From Chloroflexota bacterium (GTDB taxonomy: Bacteria; Chloroflexota; Anaerolineae; J102): a DNA stretch of 24,179 nucleotides. The stretch is taken from positions 1 through 24,179 of the forward strand of contig PIVW01000025.1 of the NCBI GenBank assembly GCA_003353825.1, given 5' to 3'. Of the stretch, positions 1 through 8,170 are shown piece after piece. The notes beneath the pieces were generated by a model. That model saw nothing but the letters and a program-made list of their open reading frames with translations, was not told where the DNA came from and did not search any database. How positions within the stretch are numbered: the stretch's first letter is position 1; every line of letters starts with the position of its first letter. A program made the translations under genes and the position numbers.

Positions 1-2
1 TA

Positions 3-104
3 GCTATTGTAGATTGTATCGCTCAAACCGATGGGATATATAAGCAAGAGCTTGCCAGCTTATTGACCCTCAAGTTCCAGACTTTTGAAAATGTTCCTTT
101 ATGA
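3..104 (+). CDS. 3' end of an unidentified upstream gene (partial)
   Basis: An open frame enters from the left edge and stops at TGA 102-104, giving about 33 residues ending TFENVPL. I do not recognise the family. Its stop overlaps the ATG at 101 in an ATGA arrangement, which is typical of translationally coupled genes. That overlap is the main reason to think both the frame and the downstream start may be real. The stretch is too short to exclude chance. Confidence 0.3.
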   Translation, partial: AIVDCIAQTDGIYKQELASLLTLKFQTFENVPL

Positions 105-1273
105 CCGTTGTCAGTATATACAGCGATCGCATGAGTTTTCTCTATTCTGCGGAAGGCTTGAATATCATACGGCCGCTTTTGGTTGGAGGGGCAACCAGTA
201 TGTACTGCGCCTGCGCGGCGCCACCACCCGCCTGGCTCAAGGACAGTTACGGAATCGATATCGACACGGAAGTGGTCGATACCATAAAGGAGTTAGCGAT
301 AGCACCTTTGGCGCCGGAGTTGCGCGGCAGAGCGTCGACGCGCTTGGCCGAGGCCGCTCAGGCATTGGGATACGATTGGCAACCGCAGGATAAGTTCATG
401 CAACCGCAACGGGCACGCTCTTTCAGATGCAGATCGACTTGCATGTTAGGATGTCGTTGTGGCGCAAAATGGAATGCAGCAGAATACGTAGATGAAGCGG
501 TGCAGGCAGGGGCTGGGTTACGAACCGGCGCCGGGGTTGAGCGTATCCTGGTGGAGGATGGGCAGGTTACGGGCGTGCGAGGAACCATGGGGGGGATGCC
601 TTTCGTCGTACGGGCTGACCATGTGATCCTGGCCGCTGGTGGAATCGGCAGCCCTCGCTTGTTGCAGGCATCAGGTTTTTCGGCTGCCGGGGAGGGTATG
701 ACAATGGATACCACCGTCATGATCTATGGCTTTGTCAACGATCAAGGAATCGGAAACGAGCCGCCGATGACCTGGTCTTTTGATCATAATGAGGCCGGAT
801 TTATGCTCAGTAGCTTGGTCGATCCCTGGCTGAATTATCCCCTTATCATGTCGCAAAAGGGGCTGAAATACCCTCTGACCTGGCATCGTTGGAACCATAT
901 TGTGGGGGTGATGATCAAGCTGAAGGATGAGATCAGTGGTGGTGTGTACACGGATGGCCGTATTAGCAAACCGATGACCGCACGTGATCGGGAAAGGCTG
1001 GCCTTGGCAACTGCTGCAAGTAATCGCATCCTGGTCGAAGCCGGGGCAGAACCATCCAATCTGTTTTCGACCCCACTGCGTGGTACGCACCCCAGCGGAA
1101 CGGTTCGTATCGGTGCATTGTTAGACAAGAACCTCGAATCGGAGACGAAAGGACTCTATGTTTGTGACGCCAGCGTCTTCCCCGAGGCTCTGGGGCGTCC
1201 GACTGTGTTGACGATTATCGGGCTAGGTAAACGTCTGGTTCACCACCTGCTGACCGAAGATCAGCCAACCTAG
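101..1273 (+). CDS. GMC-type FAD oxidoreductase lacking its N-terminal FAD-binding segment
   Basis: The 390-residue product matches the middle and C-terminal parts of a glucose-methanol-choline-type oxidoreductase. It has GGATSMYCACAAPPPAWL near residues 29-46, a cysteine-rich CMLGCRCGAKW stretch near 113-123, the FAD-contacting VILAAGGIGSPRLL region near 175-188, and the C-terminal catalytic-domain signature with THPSGTVRIG, LYVCDASVFPEALGRP and LTIIGLGKRL. Such enzymes oxidise alcohols or sterol-like substrates using FAD. The expected first 50-70 residues with the GxGxxG dinucleotide-binding motif are absent, and no other frame in bases 1-100 encodes them. The ATG at 101 may therefore be only the first start in a truncated gene, although it overlaps an upstream stop (ATGA). 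No good ribosome binding site is visible. Family assignment is firm; function of the shortened protein is doubtful. Confidence 0.7.
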   Translation: MTVVSIYSDRMSFLYSAEGLNIIRPLLVGGATSMYCACAAPPPAWLKDSYGIDIDTEVVDTIKELAIAPLAPELRGRASTRLAEAAQALGYDWQPQDKFMQPQRARSFRCRSTCMLGCRCGAKWNAAEYVDEAVQAGAGLRTGAGVERILVEDGQVTGVRGTMGGMPFVVRADHVILAAGGIGSPRLLQASGFSAAGEGMTMDTTVMIYGFVNDQGIGNEPPMTWSFDHNEAGFMLSSLVDPWLNYPLIMSQKGLKYPLTWHRWNHIVGVMIKLKDEISGGVYTDGRISKPMTARDRERLALATAASNRILVEAGAEPSNLFSTPLRGTHPSGTVRIGALLDKNLESETKGLYVCDASVFPEALGRPTVLTIIGLGKRLVHHLLTEDQPT

Positions 1274-1357
1274 TTAGGACAGAGAATTCAATAATATGTG
1301 GAAGTCTACACTCAATTTAGGACGTAGTTCCGCATGTTATTCGGTCCTAAGTCCTTA
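1274..1357. repeat. 84-bp dispersed hairpin repeat, copy 1
   Basis: This copy aligns without gaps to 17713-17796, with about 67 of 84 positions identical by hand. TTAGGAC at 1274-1280 pairs with GTCCTAA at 1344-1350, and AATAATATG pairs with CATGTTATT inside it. A 7-nt bulge, AGAATTC, lies on the left arm. Stem positions differ between the copies in pairing-preserving ways. It begins directly after the stop codon of the oxidoreductase and reaches into the open frame ahead of the next gene. It may be a REP/MITE-like element or a terminator-like RNA hairpin; there is no U-tract. Confidence 0.8.
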
Positions 1358-1363
1358 GTGCCC

Positions 1364-2428
1364 ATGTCTGAAGTGCATCGCCAGGTAATGGCGCAGTTGG
1401 AGCGATTTCCCCGCCTTGCTCTGGGCCAACTGCCAACTCCGTTGCAAGCTTTACCCAACCTGAGTGTTGATCTCGGACGATCAGTTTACATAAAACGTGA
1501 CGATCTGTTAGGGCCGGCCATGGGAGGGAACAAGGCGCGTAAGCTGGATTATCTCATGGCAGAAGCACAAACACTGGGCGCCGACAAGGTGGCCACTTTT
1601 GGTGGTCTGCAATCCAATCACGCCCGGATGACGGCGGCAGTCGCCCGACAACTAGGTATGGAACCCCATCTCTTCTTCTTCGAACGCAGGCCGCGGCAGT
1701 TGCGAGGGAATTTGCTGATCAATCAACTGTTGGGGGCTCATATGCATTTCATACCTTTTGGCGGTGGAGGTAGCGCGAGCATGACGCTGGAAACCACCAA
1801 CTGGTTAGTGCGCTGGGTAGCACGAGTCCGTTTGGGAAGACACTACTTCATCCCCGTAGGTGGGCACAACCGCCTAGGCTGTCTTGGTTATGTTCGAGCC
1901 GCACTAGAGATCGAGAACCAAGCTCGTGGGTTAGGAATTGAAAATGCCTGGGTGGTGGTGCCCGCGGGCACAGGTGGCACGCTTGCCGGTATCCTGGCAG
2001 GGCTAACGCTTATCGGATCGTCAATAAAACCCATCGCTATTGATGTCGGGAAATTGTGGAAAACATTTAGCAAGTCGATCGCCCACATGGCGGCTGAACT
2101 TTGTCTATGCCTCCAGGTTAGCCACACATTTCCTGCGTCCGACGTGCCACTGATCGAGGGGCGCTACGTGGGGGAACGCTATGGTATTCCTTCTGCAGCC
2201 GGTAGTGCTGCCATCGAACGCCTGGCGCGTCTCGAAGGGATACTCCTTGATCCTATCTACACCGGAAAAGCATTTGCAGGCCTGTTGGATCAGGTTAAGC
2301 GAGGGGGCTTGGGTAGAGATGAGCCTCTTATATTTTGGCACACCGGCGGCAGCCCAGGACTTTTTGCTTTCCCTGAACAGTGGTCAGATTCGACTGGGGA
2401 TACCTGGCTGGAGGTAGATCTTGGTTGA
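1364..2428 (+). CDS. PLP-dependent D-cysteine desulfhydrase / ACC deaminase family enzyme
   Basis: The protein is a fold-type II PLP enzyme of about 354 residues, close to the usual 330-340. Family marks are KRDDL near residue 44, the PLP lysine in GGNKARKLDYL (Lys57), FGGLQSNHARMTAAVA near 79-94, the phosphate-binding PAGTGGTLAG loop, and FWHTGGSPGLFAF near the C-terminus. Members deaminate 1-aminocyclopropane-1-carboxylate or release H2S, pyruvate and ammonia from D-cysteine. The sequence alone does not decide which. I chose ATG 1364 because the alternative ATG at 1334 lies inside the hairpin repeat and would add ten unconserved residues. The last 8 bases overlap the next gene, a peptidase, so the two are probably co-translated. 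D-cysteine or another small amino acid freed by peptidases would fit the context, but that is inference. Confidence 0.85.
   Translation: MSEVHRQVMAQLERFPRLALGQLPTPLQALPNLSVDLGRSVYIKRDDLLGPAMGGNKARKLDYLMAEAQTLGADKVATFGGLQSNHARMTAAVARQLGMEPHLFFFERRPRQLRGNLLINQLLGAHMHFIPFGGGGSASMTLETTNWLVRWVARVRLGRHYFIPVGGHNRLGCLGYVRAALEIENQARGLGIENAWVVVPAGTGGTLAGILAGLTLIGSSIKPIAIDVGKLWKTFSKSIAHMAAELCLCLQVSHTFPASDVPLIEGRYVGERYGIPSAAGSAAIERLARLEGILLDPIYTGKAFAGLLDQVKRGGLGRDEPLIFWHTGGSPGLFAFPEQWSDSTGDTWLEVDLG
2410..2414 (+). promoter_or_regulatory. ribosome binding site GGAGG for a TTG-started peptidase
   Basis: GGAGG lies inside the 3' end of the PLP-enzyme gene, 6 nt before TTG 2421. It decides the start of the peptidase: no ATG in that frame has a comparable site until the eighth codon. 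Confidence 0.7.
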
Positions 2429-3602
2429 CTACCATGAACTCATGCATCTGCTCTCTGTGCCTCGCCCCAATGGTAGCAGAGCCGAGCGAGAGACATTATT
2501 AGCACTCTGTACCTGGCTCGAACAGAGATCTATACCCTACCGCCGTGTGCCCTTCCGCCTATACCCCTACTTCATGGAGGCAAATGGGGCCTGGCTCATC
2601 TTCTCGCGCACTCTTTTGGCGCTGGCGATTTGGCTCACTTGGGGTTGGCCGGCCGCAGTTATCGCCCTGGCAGGCATGTTTGGCGGCGTGTTGGATGTGG
2701 CTAAGGGCTGGCCGTTGGTCACTTGGATCGGGTGGCGAGAAGGCGAAAATCTTGTTCAGGATTTCGACGCTCTAAATCCTGAACGGCGCCTGATCATCAG
2801 CGCACACTATGACAGCAAAACAGAACTGTTCGACCATGATCGGCGGGCGTTCTTCACGCGTCGTCTACAGATGGGGATGGCCCTGACCCTAATTCTGGGG
2901 CTGCTAAGCCCTCTGAACGCCTGGCTAGAGGCTGGGGCGTTTCAAATAGTGACCTACTGGCTTGCGGTCGCATTATCCTTTCCGTTGCTTGTTTTGGCCT
3001 GGGGTCTTGGGCTAAATCTATTGCTGGGCAGATTCTCCCAACCCAGTCAGGGGGCTGTTGACAATGGTGCAGCCTGTGCTGTCTTGCTGGGGTTGGCGCA
3101 ACGTTTGGCGAGTGCTAAGATCGAGCTGGCGCGCACCCAGGTGACGCTGGCTCTATTTACAGGTGAGGAAGTGAATATGCAGGGCTCTGCCGCCTATGTG
3201 CGCCAGCAAGATTTTCCATTGCCACTCTCTGCCCTTAATCTGGAACTGGTGGGACAGAATGGGCCTTACATTTTGTGGAGCGCGGACGGCAACGCTTTTA
3301 CACGGGTGCCCACCTCACAGTCACTAAATGATGAAGTGTCCGCTGCCGTCCTTGCAGTTACGGGGGAGCGGGTGCAGTGGCAAGACTATCTCAATAGCGA
3401 CACATATTCTTTTCTATCGGCGGGTATCCCCGCTGCTACGCTAGGTTCCCTGGACAACACCTACGGCGTTGGAGAGCTGCATCGCCCCACAGATAACGTG
3501 GCGCGAGTTGCGGTGGAGCGGCTGCCCGAATGTGTCGATATTCTGGCGATGTTTATAAAGGCACATGATGATCAAGCCACTGAAAGATGTACTAACTGTT
3601 AA
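2421..3602 (+). CDS. membrane-embedded M28-family zinc aminopeptidase
   Basis: This is an M28-type di-zinc peptidase of 393 residues. Metal ligands can be read in order: His129 and Asp131 (ISAHYDS), Asp214 (GAVDNGAA), the Glu249-Glu250 pair in FTGEE, Glu275 (NLELVG) and His354 (ELHRPTDN). Unusually, the catalytic domain is interrupted by hydrophobic stretches near residues 56-92 and 151-203. These predict two pairs of membrane segments between the first metal ligand and its neighbours, so the enzyme probably sits at the membrane. Translation starts at TTG with a strong GGAGG site and overlaps the preceding PLP-enzyme gene by 8 bases. It ends 5 bp from the convergent phosphatase gene. Substrate is unknown; aminopeptidase activity is inferred from the family. 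Confidence 0.83.
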   Translation: MVDYHELMHLLSVPRPNGSRAERETLLALCTWLEQRSIPYRRVPFRLYPYFMEANGAWLIFSRTLLALAIWLTWGWPAAVIALAGMFGGVLDVAKGWPLVTWIGWREGENLVQDFDALNPERRLIISAHYDSKTELFDHDRRAFFTRRLQMGMALTLILGLLSPLNAWLEAGAFQIVTYWLAVALSFPLLVLAWGLGLNLLLGRFSQPSQGAVDNGAACAVLLGLAQRLASAKIELARTQVTLALFTGEEVNMQGSAAYVRQQDFPLPLSALNLELVGQNGPYILWSADGNAFTRVPTSQSLNDEVSAAVLAVTGERVQWQDYLNSDTYSFLSAGIPAATLGSLDNTYGVGELHRPTDNVARVAVERLPECVDILAMFIKAHDDQATERCTNC

Positions 3603-3624
3603 GGACTTCAGCTATCTAACAGTT
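3594..3624. terminator. hairpin between convergent genes
   Basis: AACTGTTA (3594-3601) and TAACAGTT (3617-3624) form a perfect 8-bp stem around a 15-nt loop. It covers both stop codons of the convergent peptidase and phosphatase genes. No U-tract follows on either strand, so it is only a candidate bidirectional terminator. Confidence 0.4.
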
Positions 3625-4231
3625 CGGTGAACAGCTCTTTCAGTTCATCGTATTCGCTCGTCACCGGAAACTGCGGGAAATCGGCGATGACATTTTTTGG
3701 TGGGCGGAAGAGAATACCATGATCTGCTGCATCCAGCATCGTGGTATCGTTGTAAGAGTCGCCCGCAGCTATCACCCTGAAGTTGATTCGTTTGAGTGCC
3801 ATAACGGCTTCGCGTTTGCCATCGGGGATGCGCAAGTGATAGTCGATGATCATACCACGGTTATCCATTTGCAGTATGTTGCAGAAAAGTGTAGGCTCTC
3901 CTAACTTCTGCATAAAGGGCGTTGCAAACTCATAAAAAGTGTCGGATAAGATGATGACCTGGGTTTGATTCCGTAACCAGTCGAGGAAGGTACGTGCGCC
4001 GGGGAGTAGTTCCATCGTGGCGATTACATCTTGGATGTCGCACAAGGTCAGGTTGTTTTCATGTAGGATGTTGATACGGTATTGCATCAACTTGTCATAA
4101 TCTGGCTCATCGCGCGTGGTGCGTTGTAAGTCTGGGATATTTGTTTTTTCGGAAACTGCGATCCAGATTTCTGGCGTAAACACACCTTCAAGATCGAGAG
4201 TTACAATGGTTGGTAGTAGGAGCGTTGTCAT
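3608..4231 (-). CDS. thrH: ThrH-like HAD phosphatase (phosphoserine phosphatase / homoserine phosphotransferase)
   Basis: The 207-residue product follows Pseudomonas ThrH almost end to end as I remember it. It shows [13 protein letters not shown] (nucleophile Asp in DLEGV), [23 protein letters not shown] and [12 protein letters not shown], the last being HAD motif IV with its metal-binding aspartates. ThrH removes phosphate from phosphoserine and can pass it to homoserine, linking serine and threonine synthesis. I start at ATG 4231 because residues before it (up to 4315) do not resemble the family and the remaining length matches the usual 205. The ribosome binding site is weak. It lies downstream of the acyl-CoA ligase on the same strand, with over 200 bp between, so it likely has its own promoter. 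Whether phosphoserine is the true substrate here is inference. Confidence 0.85.
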   Translation of the reverse strand: MTTLLLPTIVTLDLEGVFTPEIWIAVSEKTNIPDLQRTTRDEPDYDKLMQYRINILHENNLTLCDIQDVIATMELLPGARTFLDWLRNQTQVIILSDTFYEFATPFMQKLGEPTLFCNILQMDNRGMIIDYHLRIPDGKREAVMALKRINFRVIAAGDSYNDTTMLDAADHGILFRPPKNVIADFPQFPVTSEYDELKELFTELLDS

Positions 4232-4265
4232 GGATGAGGGCCCAGGTGTTAAGTTATAAATTGGA

Positions 4266-4296
4266 ATGATAGTGTTTAGAAATGATGTGGTGTCAA
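4266..4296 (-). promoter_or_regulatory. possible promoter of the thrH-like gene
   Basis: On the minus strand TTGACA (4291-4296) is followed after 19 nt by TATCAT (4266-4271), 35 nt before the ATG. The -35 is perfect but the spacer is longer than the usual 17, so this is tentative. Confidence 0.3.
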
Positions 4297-4384
4297 GTTT
4301 TTGGATGCCCCCCAATGAGGTACGCTCTCAGGCAAAACAGACACGTTTTGTTGGAATAGCTTATGAATCACTAATAATGAATTG

Positions 4385-4412
4385 TGAACAACTAATTGTC
4401 AATGATTGTTCA
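4385..4412. promoter_or_regulatory. inverted repeat TGAACAA-N14-TTGTTCA
   Basis: Perfect 7-bp arms (4385-4391 and 4406-4412) lie about 30 bp beyond the 3' end of the acyl-CoA ligase and about 150 bp upstream of the thrH-like start. It could be an operator or the stem of a weak terminator for the ligase; no U-tract is present. Confidence 0.3.
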
Positions 4413-4439
4413 TTGAGGGAGATAGAGCCATGACTGAGT

Positions 4440-6410
4440 CTAGATCCGACCGCGCTTGCCCAAGCTTCGAATATCATCGACCACTTCCGGATTCACAAGT
4501 GCGCTTAAATCGCCGGCAGGCTGATCGAGATAAGCCGCCCGTAGCACCCGGCGCATGACTTTAGCATTGCGCGTCTTCGGCAAATCGGGTACAAAAACAA
4601 TGCCCTTGGGTTTTAGCGCTTTGCCCATATTGCTCGTAACAAGTTCCTTCAGCACATTCGCCAGTGCTTCCGTTGCTTCGATGCCCGGGCAAAGGACGAC
4701 AAATCCAACGAGCGCCGATCCTTTCAAATCATCTGGAATGCCGATGACGCCAGCTTCGATAACCGCATCATGTGAGACCAAAACGCTCTCTATTTCGGCC
4801 GGACCCAGGCGCTTGCCCGCCACCTTGATCGTGTCATCAGAACGCCCCAGGATATACCACTGTCCATCGCCATCGATCACAGTGAAATCGCCATGAACCC
4901 ACATATCGGGAAAGGTGCTCCAATAGCTTTCAACGTAACGGTCTGGGTCCTTCCAAAAGCCTTTTGTCATACCCATCCAGGGTTGATAGATCACCAATTC
5001 GCCAACTTGCCCTCTGATGGGATTGCCGCTGTTATCGACCACATCCGCGTCCATTCCCGGGATCATGCCCGAAAAGGCAGCTGGTTTGACCGCTGTATGG
5101 ACATTGCCCGAGATAATACCTCCACCGATTTCGGTACCACCGGTGTAGTTGAGAATCGGGCGTTCGCTCTCCCCCACAACCTGGAATAGCCACATCCAGG
5201 GGTCGGGGTTCCAGGGTTCACCGGTCGAGGCAAAGGCTCGCAAGCTGGAGAGATCGTGGCGTTTGACCGGCCCCTCACCATGAACCATGAGGGCGCGGAT
5301 CAGAGTGGGTGAGACCCCTAGCTTGCTGATGCCATGGTTTTCAACCAGTTGCCAGAGACGGTCTGTGCCTGGATAGTCAGGGGCGCCATCGAAAAACATC
5401 ATGGTTCCGCCCAGTATCAGTGTACCGAACACCTCCCAAGGTCCCATCATCCAACCCATGTCTGTCATCCAATAGAGCACATCATCCGGGTGGAGATCAA
5501 TGCACATGGCCAGATCGTGTGCAGCCTTTATGGGGAAACCACAATGTGTATGAATCGTTCCCTTGGGGGGCCCGGTTGTGCCTGAAGTGTAGATGATCAT
5601 GAGCGTTTCTTCGGCCTCGGTACATTCGGTTTTGGCCGTTGCTGGCTGAATCGCTACCAACTCATCCCACCAGTGATCTCTGCCAGAGGTCCACGGCACC
5701 TCCGTCCTTGTATGCCTTTGAACGATAACGTGTTCGACACTGGGCACTTGTGATAGCGCCTCATCTGCGGTGCGCTTCATATTCAGGATGCGCCCGCGCC
5801 GGTAACCGCCATCTGTACAGAACAGGGCCTTGGCTTCGGCGTCGCCCAAACGCGTAGCGATGGCGCCCGATCCATAACCCGAAAAAAGAGGGAGGATGAT
5901 GCCCCCGATTTTGGCAATGGCCAGCATGGCGATGGCGATCTCAGGCGTCATTGGCATGTACAGTCCGATGGCATCACCTTTTGTCAGCCCCAGACTGCGC
6001 AAGGCATTGGCAGCGCGATTAACCTCTCGATGGAGATCGCCATAGGTCAAGACGCGTATCTCGCCCTGTTCACCTTCCCAGCGCAGAGCGGCCACATTTT
6101 GTTGTGCTTTGCCCATCCACTTGTCCAGACAGTTTTGAACGATATTCAATTTTCCATGTACACACCAGCGAGGCCATGCTTTGCCACCCGACAAATCAAG
6201 TATCTGGTCATAAGGCGCAAAAAATTCGATATCGAGATAAGCAAGGATGGCCTCCCAATACCAGGCGATATCTTCCACCGACCGCGTTTGTAGCTCCGGC
6301 AGCGTTTTGATCCCATGCGCTGTCATAAACCGCTGCAAGTGGCTTCCATCTATGTAAGATGGCGAGGGATACCAGACAAACTCACCACTTGAACTGAAAT
6401 CAGACATCAT
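4440..6410 (-). CDS. acyl-CoA synthetase of the acetyl-CoA/acetoacetyl-CoA synthetase branch
   Basis: This 656-residue AMP-forming ligase activates a carboxylic acid as acyl-AMP and transfers it to CoA. Visible motifs are an Acs-type N-terminal region, the P-loop YTSGTTGPPKG (residues 274-284), STGEPWNP (396-402), YTGGTEIGGG (422-431), VHGD (505-508), GRSDDTIKVAGKR (522-534) and the catalytic lysine in PKTRNAKVMRR (Lys617). That lysine is the usual acetylation-control site. True acetyl-CoA synthetases carry a WWQTETG motif where this protein has NYTGGTEIGGG. Acetate is therefore unlikely and a larger acid is expected. Plant acyl-activating enzymes 17/18 share this variant as far as I recall. 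The start ATGATG overlaps the end of the upstream gene by 11 bases, so the two are translated as a pair. Confidence 0.88.
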   Translation of the reverse strand: MMSDFSSSGEFVWYPSPSYIDGSHLQRFMTAHGIKTLPELQTRSVEDIAWYWEAILAYLDIEFFAPYDQILDLSGGKAWPRWCVHGKLNIVQNCLDKWMGKAQQNVAALRWEGEQGEIRVLTYGDLHREVNRAANALRSLGLTKGDAIGLYMPMTPEIAIAMLAIAKIGGIILPLFSGYGSGAIATRLGDAEAKALFCTDGGYRRGRILNMKRTADEALSQVPSVEHVIVQRHTRTEVPWTSGRDHWWDELVAIQPATAKTECTEAEETLMIIYTSGTTGPPKGTIHTHCGFPIKAAHDLAMCIDLHPDDVLYWMTDMGWMMGPWEVFGTLILGGTMMFFDGAPDYPGTDRLWQLVENHGISKLGVSPTLIRALMVHGEGPVKRHDLSSLRAFASTGEPWNPDPWMWLFQVVGESERPILNYTGGTEIGGGIISGNVHTAVKPAAFSGMIPGMDADVVDNSGNPIRGQVGELVIYQPWMGMTKGFWKDPDRYVESYWSTFPDMWVHGDFTVIDGDGQWYILGRSDDTIKVAGKRLGPAEIESVLVSHDAVIEAGVIGIPDDLKGSALVGFVVLCPGIEATEALANVLKELVTSNMGKALKPKGIVFVPDLPKTRNAKVMRRVLRAAYLDQPAGDLSALVNPEVVDDIRSLGKRGRI

Positions 6411-7026
6411 TATACGCTAATCCGACCACCTGCGGCTCACCCCAAACCGCCCAGTTCCAGCGTGAATTGCCAAGGGGGTCGGTGATGAGTTGCAGTACCG
6501 TCTGCTGCCCGACCAGAGAAGGAAGGTCGAGTGTAAAGTTTTCCCAGACGACCGAACTTTTCATATGATTCCAGAGCGGGCGTCCGTTGACGCGAACTCG
6601 GAATGCTACTTGGTTATCTTGTGATAGCATAGCACCATCTCGCACGCCTACGGCAAAACGCATCTTCAGAATATCAAGATCGATGGGGACCTGTAGCTGA
6701 TACTCCAGGACTGATTGTCCCGTCACCGGTGGGTGCTGCCAGATCGATTGGCGCATCACGCCACCACACGATGCCGGCGCCACTTTGATTTCCATAAGGC
6801 TGGGATCGACAGTAGCCGTCTGGCTGGCTTCGATAAAGTGTTCGATTAGATCATAGATCCAGACCGCTTCTTGGTCTTCCTCAGACTCCCACAGGTCGGG
6901 CGATTGCCACTGCTCTTCCTGCCATTTCAAATAGCTGATGTATTGTGAGAGTTGGATAACACTCTCTTCCGAGAGATCGGATATGCGTCTGCTGATGGCA
7001 TCGATTTCGTCGTTACGGTGAGACAT
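6400..7026 (-). CDS. conserved-looking hypothetical protein with a C-terminal beta-sandwich-like region
   Basis: About 208 residues from ATG 7026; longer in-frame starts exist up to 7197 but their sequence is low-complexity and unconvincing. Residues 1-45 are predicted amphipathic helix (ISDLSEESVIQLSQYISYLKW), like the N-terminal helix of small DUF2281-type proteins. The rest, with VFRVRVNG-like strands and ending WNWAVWGEPQVV, looks like a beta-sandwich binding domain of the kind attached to Chloroflexota extracellular proteins. There is no signal peptide. It overlaps the acyl-CoA ligase start by 11 bases, so the two are co-expressed. I cannot assign a function; a role in substrate delivery or regulation of the ligase would be speculation. 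Confidence 0.6.
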   Translation of the reverse strand: MSHRNDEIDAISRRISDLSEESVIQLSQYISYLKWQEEQWQSPDLWESEEDQEAVWIYDLIEHFIEASQTATVDPSLMEIKVAPASCGGVMRQSIWQHPPVTGQSVLEYQLQVPIDLDILKMRFAVGVRDGAMLSQDNQVAFRVRVNGRPLWNHMKSSVVWENFTLDLPSLVGQQTVLQLITDPLGNSRWNWAVWGEPQVVGLAYNDV

Positions 7027-7206
7027 GGTGGGAGTGTCGCTTGGTCTTTGGGTCGCGTGGTCGGTTCGTGGCGACGTCTGATATGAGATAACTTCATTAA
7101 GTGCGTATGCTATCATTCTAATCGAAGGGGTGTACGGACAACAAACGCTGCCCTTTTCTAGTGCAGAGCCGCCTCTCTCTCTCCCCCTGTCTGTCAAGCC
7201 TCAAGA

Positions 7207-7240
7207 CGAGGGCCGGATGGTTGACTCCATCCGACCCTCG
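7207..7240. terminator. strong hairpin downstream of the surface-protein remnant
   Basis: CGAGGG-C-CGGATGG (7207-7220) pairs with CCATCCG-A-CCCTCG (7227-7240): 13 of 14 pairs with a 6-nt loop. It lies 26 bp beyond the stop of the minus-strand remnant. There is no U-tract on either strand, so it is a terminator or RNA-stabilising hairpin rather than a textbook intrinsic terminator. Confidence 0.45.
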
Positions 7241-7266
7241 AATGTGACGATCACCAGCCTACACGC

Positions 7267-8165
7267 TTAAGGTAGATCGCTAAAGCCATTATCGTAAGCC
7301 GCCAACATAGCAGCCACCGCAACCATACCAGATTCATCACCGGTAAGCGTCGAATTGACGAGATCTACGACATTGTTGTCCTTACAGAAGGATGCAGCAT
7401 GCCCTCGATTCAGACATTCTGTAGCTGTGGAATAGAGTGGGAAGTACACCAGGTCGTTGGGGCCGAAGATGTCGCCCTGTTGATTCTCATGGAAAGATGC
7501 ATTGAGCAGGGCTGCCACACCTTCACGCAGTAGTTGCTCGGCAGCTTCACCATCTGTTGGGAAACAAAGCCCTTCATATAACGTCAGATCCTTGAATGAA
7601 GGATCAACCCGACATGCCGTTGTAAAGACTCTGCACAGGGGTGTTTTGGGCCGATAGTCACTGAGTAGCCAGACATTGCCCTTGTTGCTGATGTGTTCCT
7701 TCCAGAAATCGGGAGGGTGAGACCAATAGAGGCTTGTGTAGTAGGCATCATCTTCGCTATACACACAGGATTCTTGATAACACCCCTGTGCTTTCCAAGG
7801 TTGATACTCAGATCGACGGCTCTGTAACTCGCATCATCTTTTACCCTTCCACACGAAGTAGAGACGATCTGATCACAGGCTTCTAAAGTAATCGTGTTGG
7901 TGATGGTTCCTCCCTGTGCAGCGTCGGGACCGATGGTGCAGGTGTATTGCCCCCCGTTCGCGCTTAAGGCAGAAGGCACTGGCTTTTCAGCGCAGGCATT
8001 GTTTAGATCGATGATATCACCGTCGAGGATATCGAGCAGACTGATATCGACTGCCACCGAACTTGCGTTGGTCATGGTAATCCGCCACCATACATCTTGC
8101 CCCGGCATCAGTTCGATTGGGCCATCAACGAAGCTCTGTCCATCTGACGATACTTTTTTATCCAC
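7267..8165 (-). pseudogene. remnant of a secreted/surface protein (DUF11-like repeat plus GYWKNH-like C-terminal domain)
   Basis: Two minus-strand frames carry parts of one protein. The 5' part (from GTG 8165) reads VDKKVSSDGQSFVD, then MPGQDVWWRITMTN and GTITNTITLEACD, the pattern of a DUF11/CNA-B-like extracellular repeat domain. Homology is lost around 7800-7830, where the reading moves to another frame. That frame runs through CYQESCVYSEDDAYYT and LYWSHPPDFW to the stop at 7267. It resembles the GYWKNHPDAW domain with its downstream LLNASFHE helix found at the ends of large bacterial surface proteins. The 5' side is cut by the inverted-repeat element at 8171-8283; no signal peptide or further repeats lie beyond it. 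I read this as a decayed gene with one frameshift and loss of its N-terminal part. Confidence 0.6.
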
Positions 8166-8170
8166 GTCTA

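Noticed and set aside
1334..1363. Ten-codon N-terminal extension of the PLP enzyme
   Set aside because: These codons lie within the dispersed hairpin repeat, so the in-frame ATG at 1364 is the better start.
4232..4315. 28-residue N-terminal extension of the ThrH-like protein
   Set aside because: The extension lies over the likely promoter and has no counterpart in ThrH; starting at 4231 gives the usual family length.
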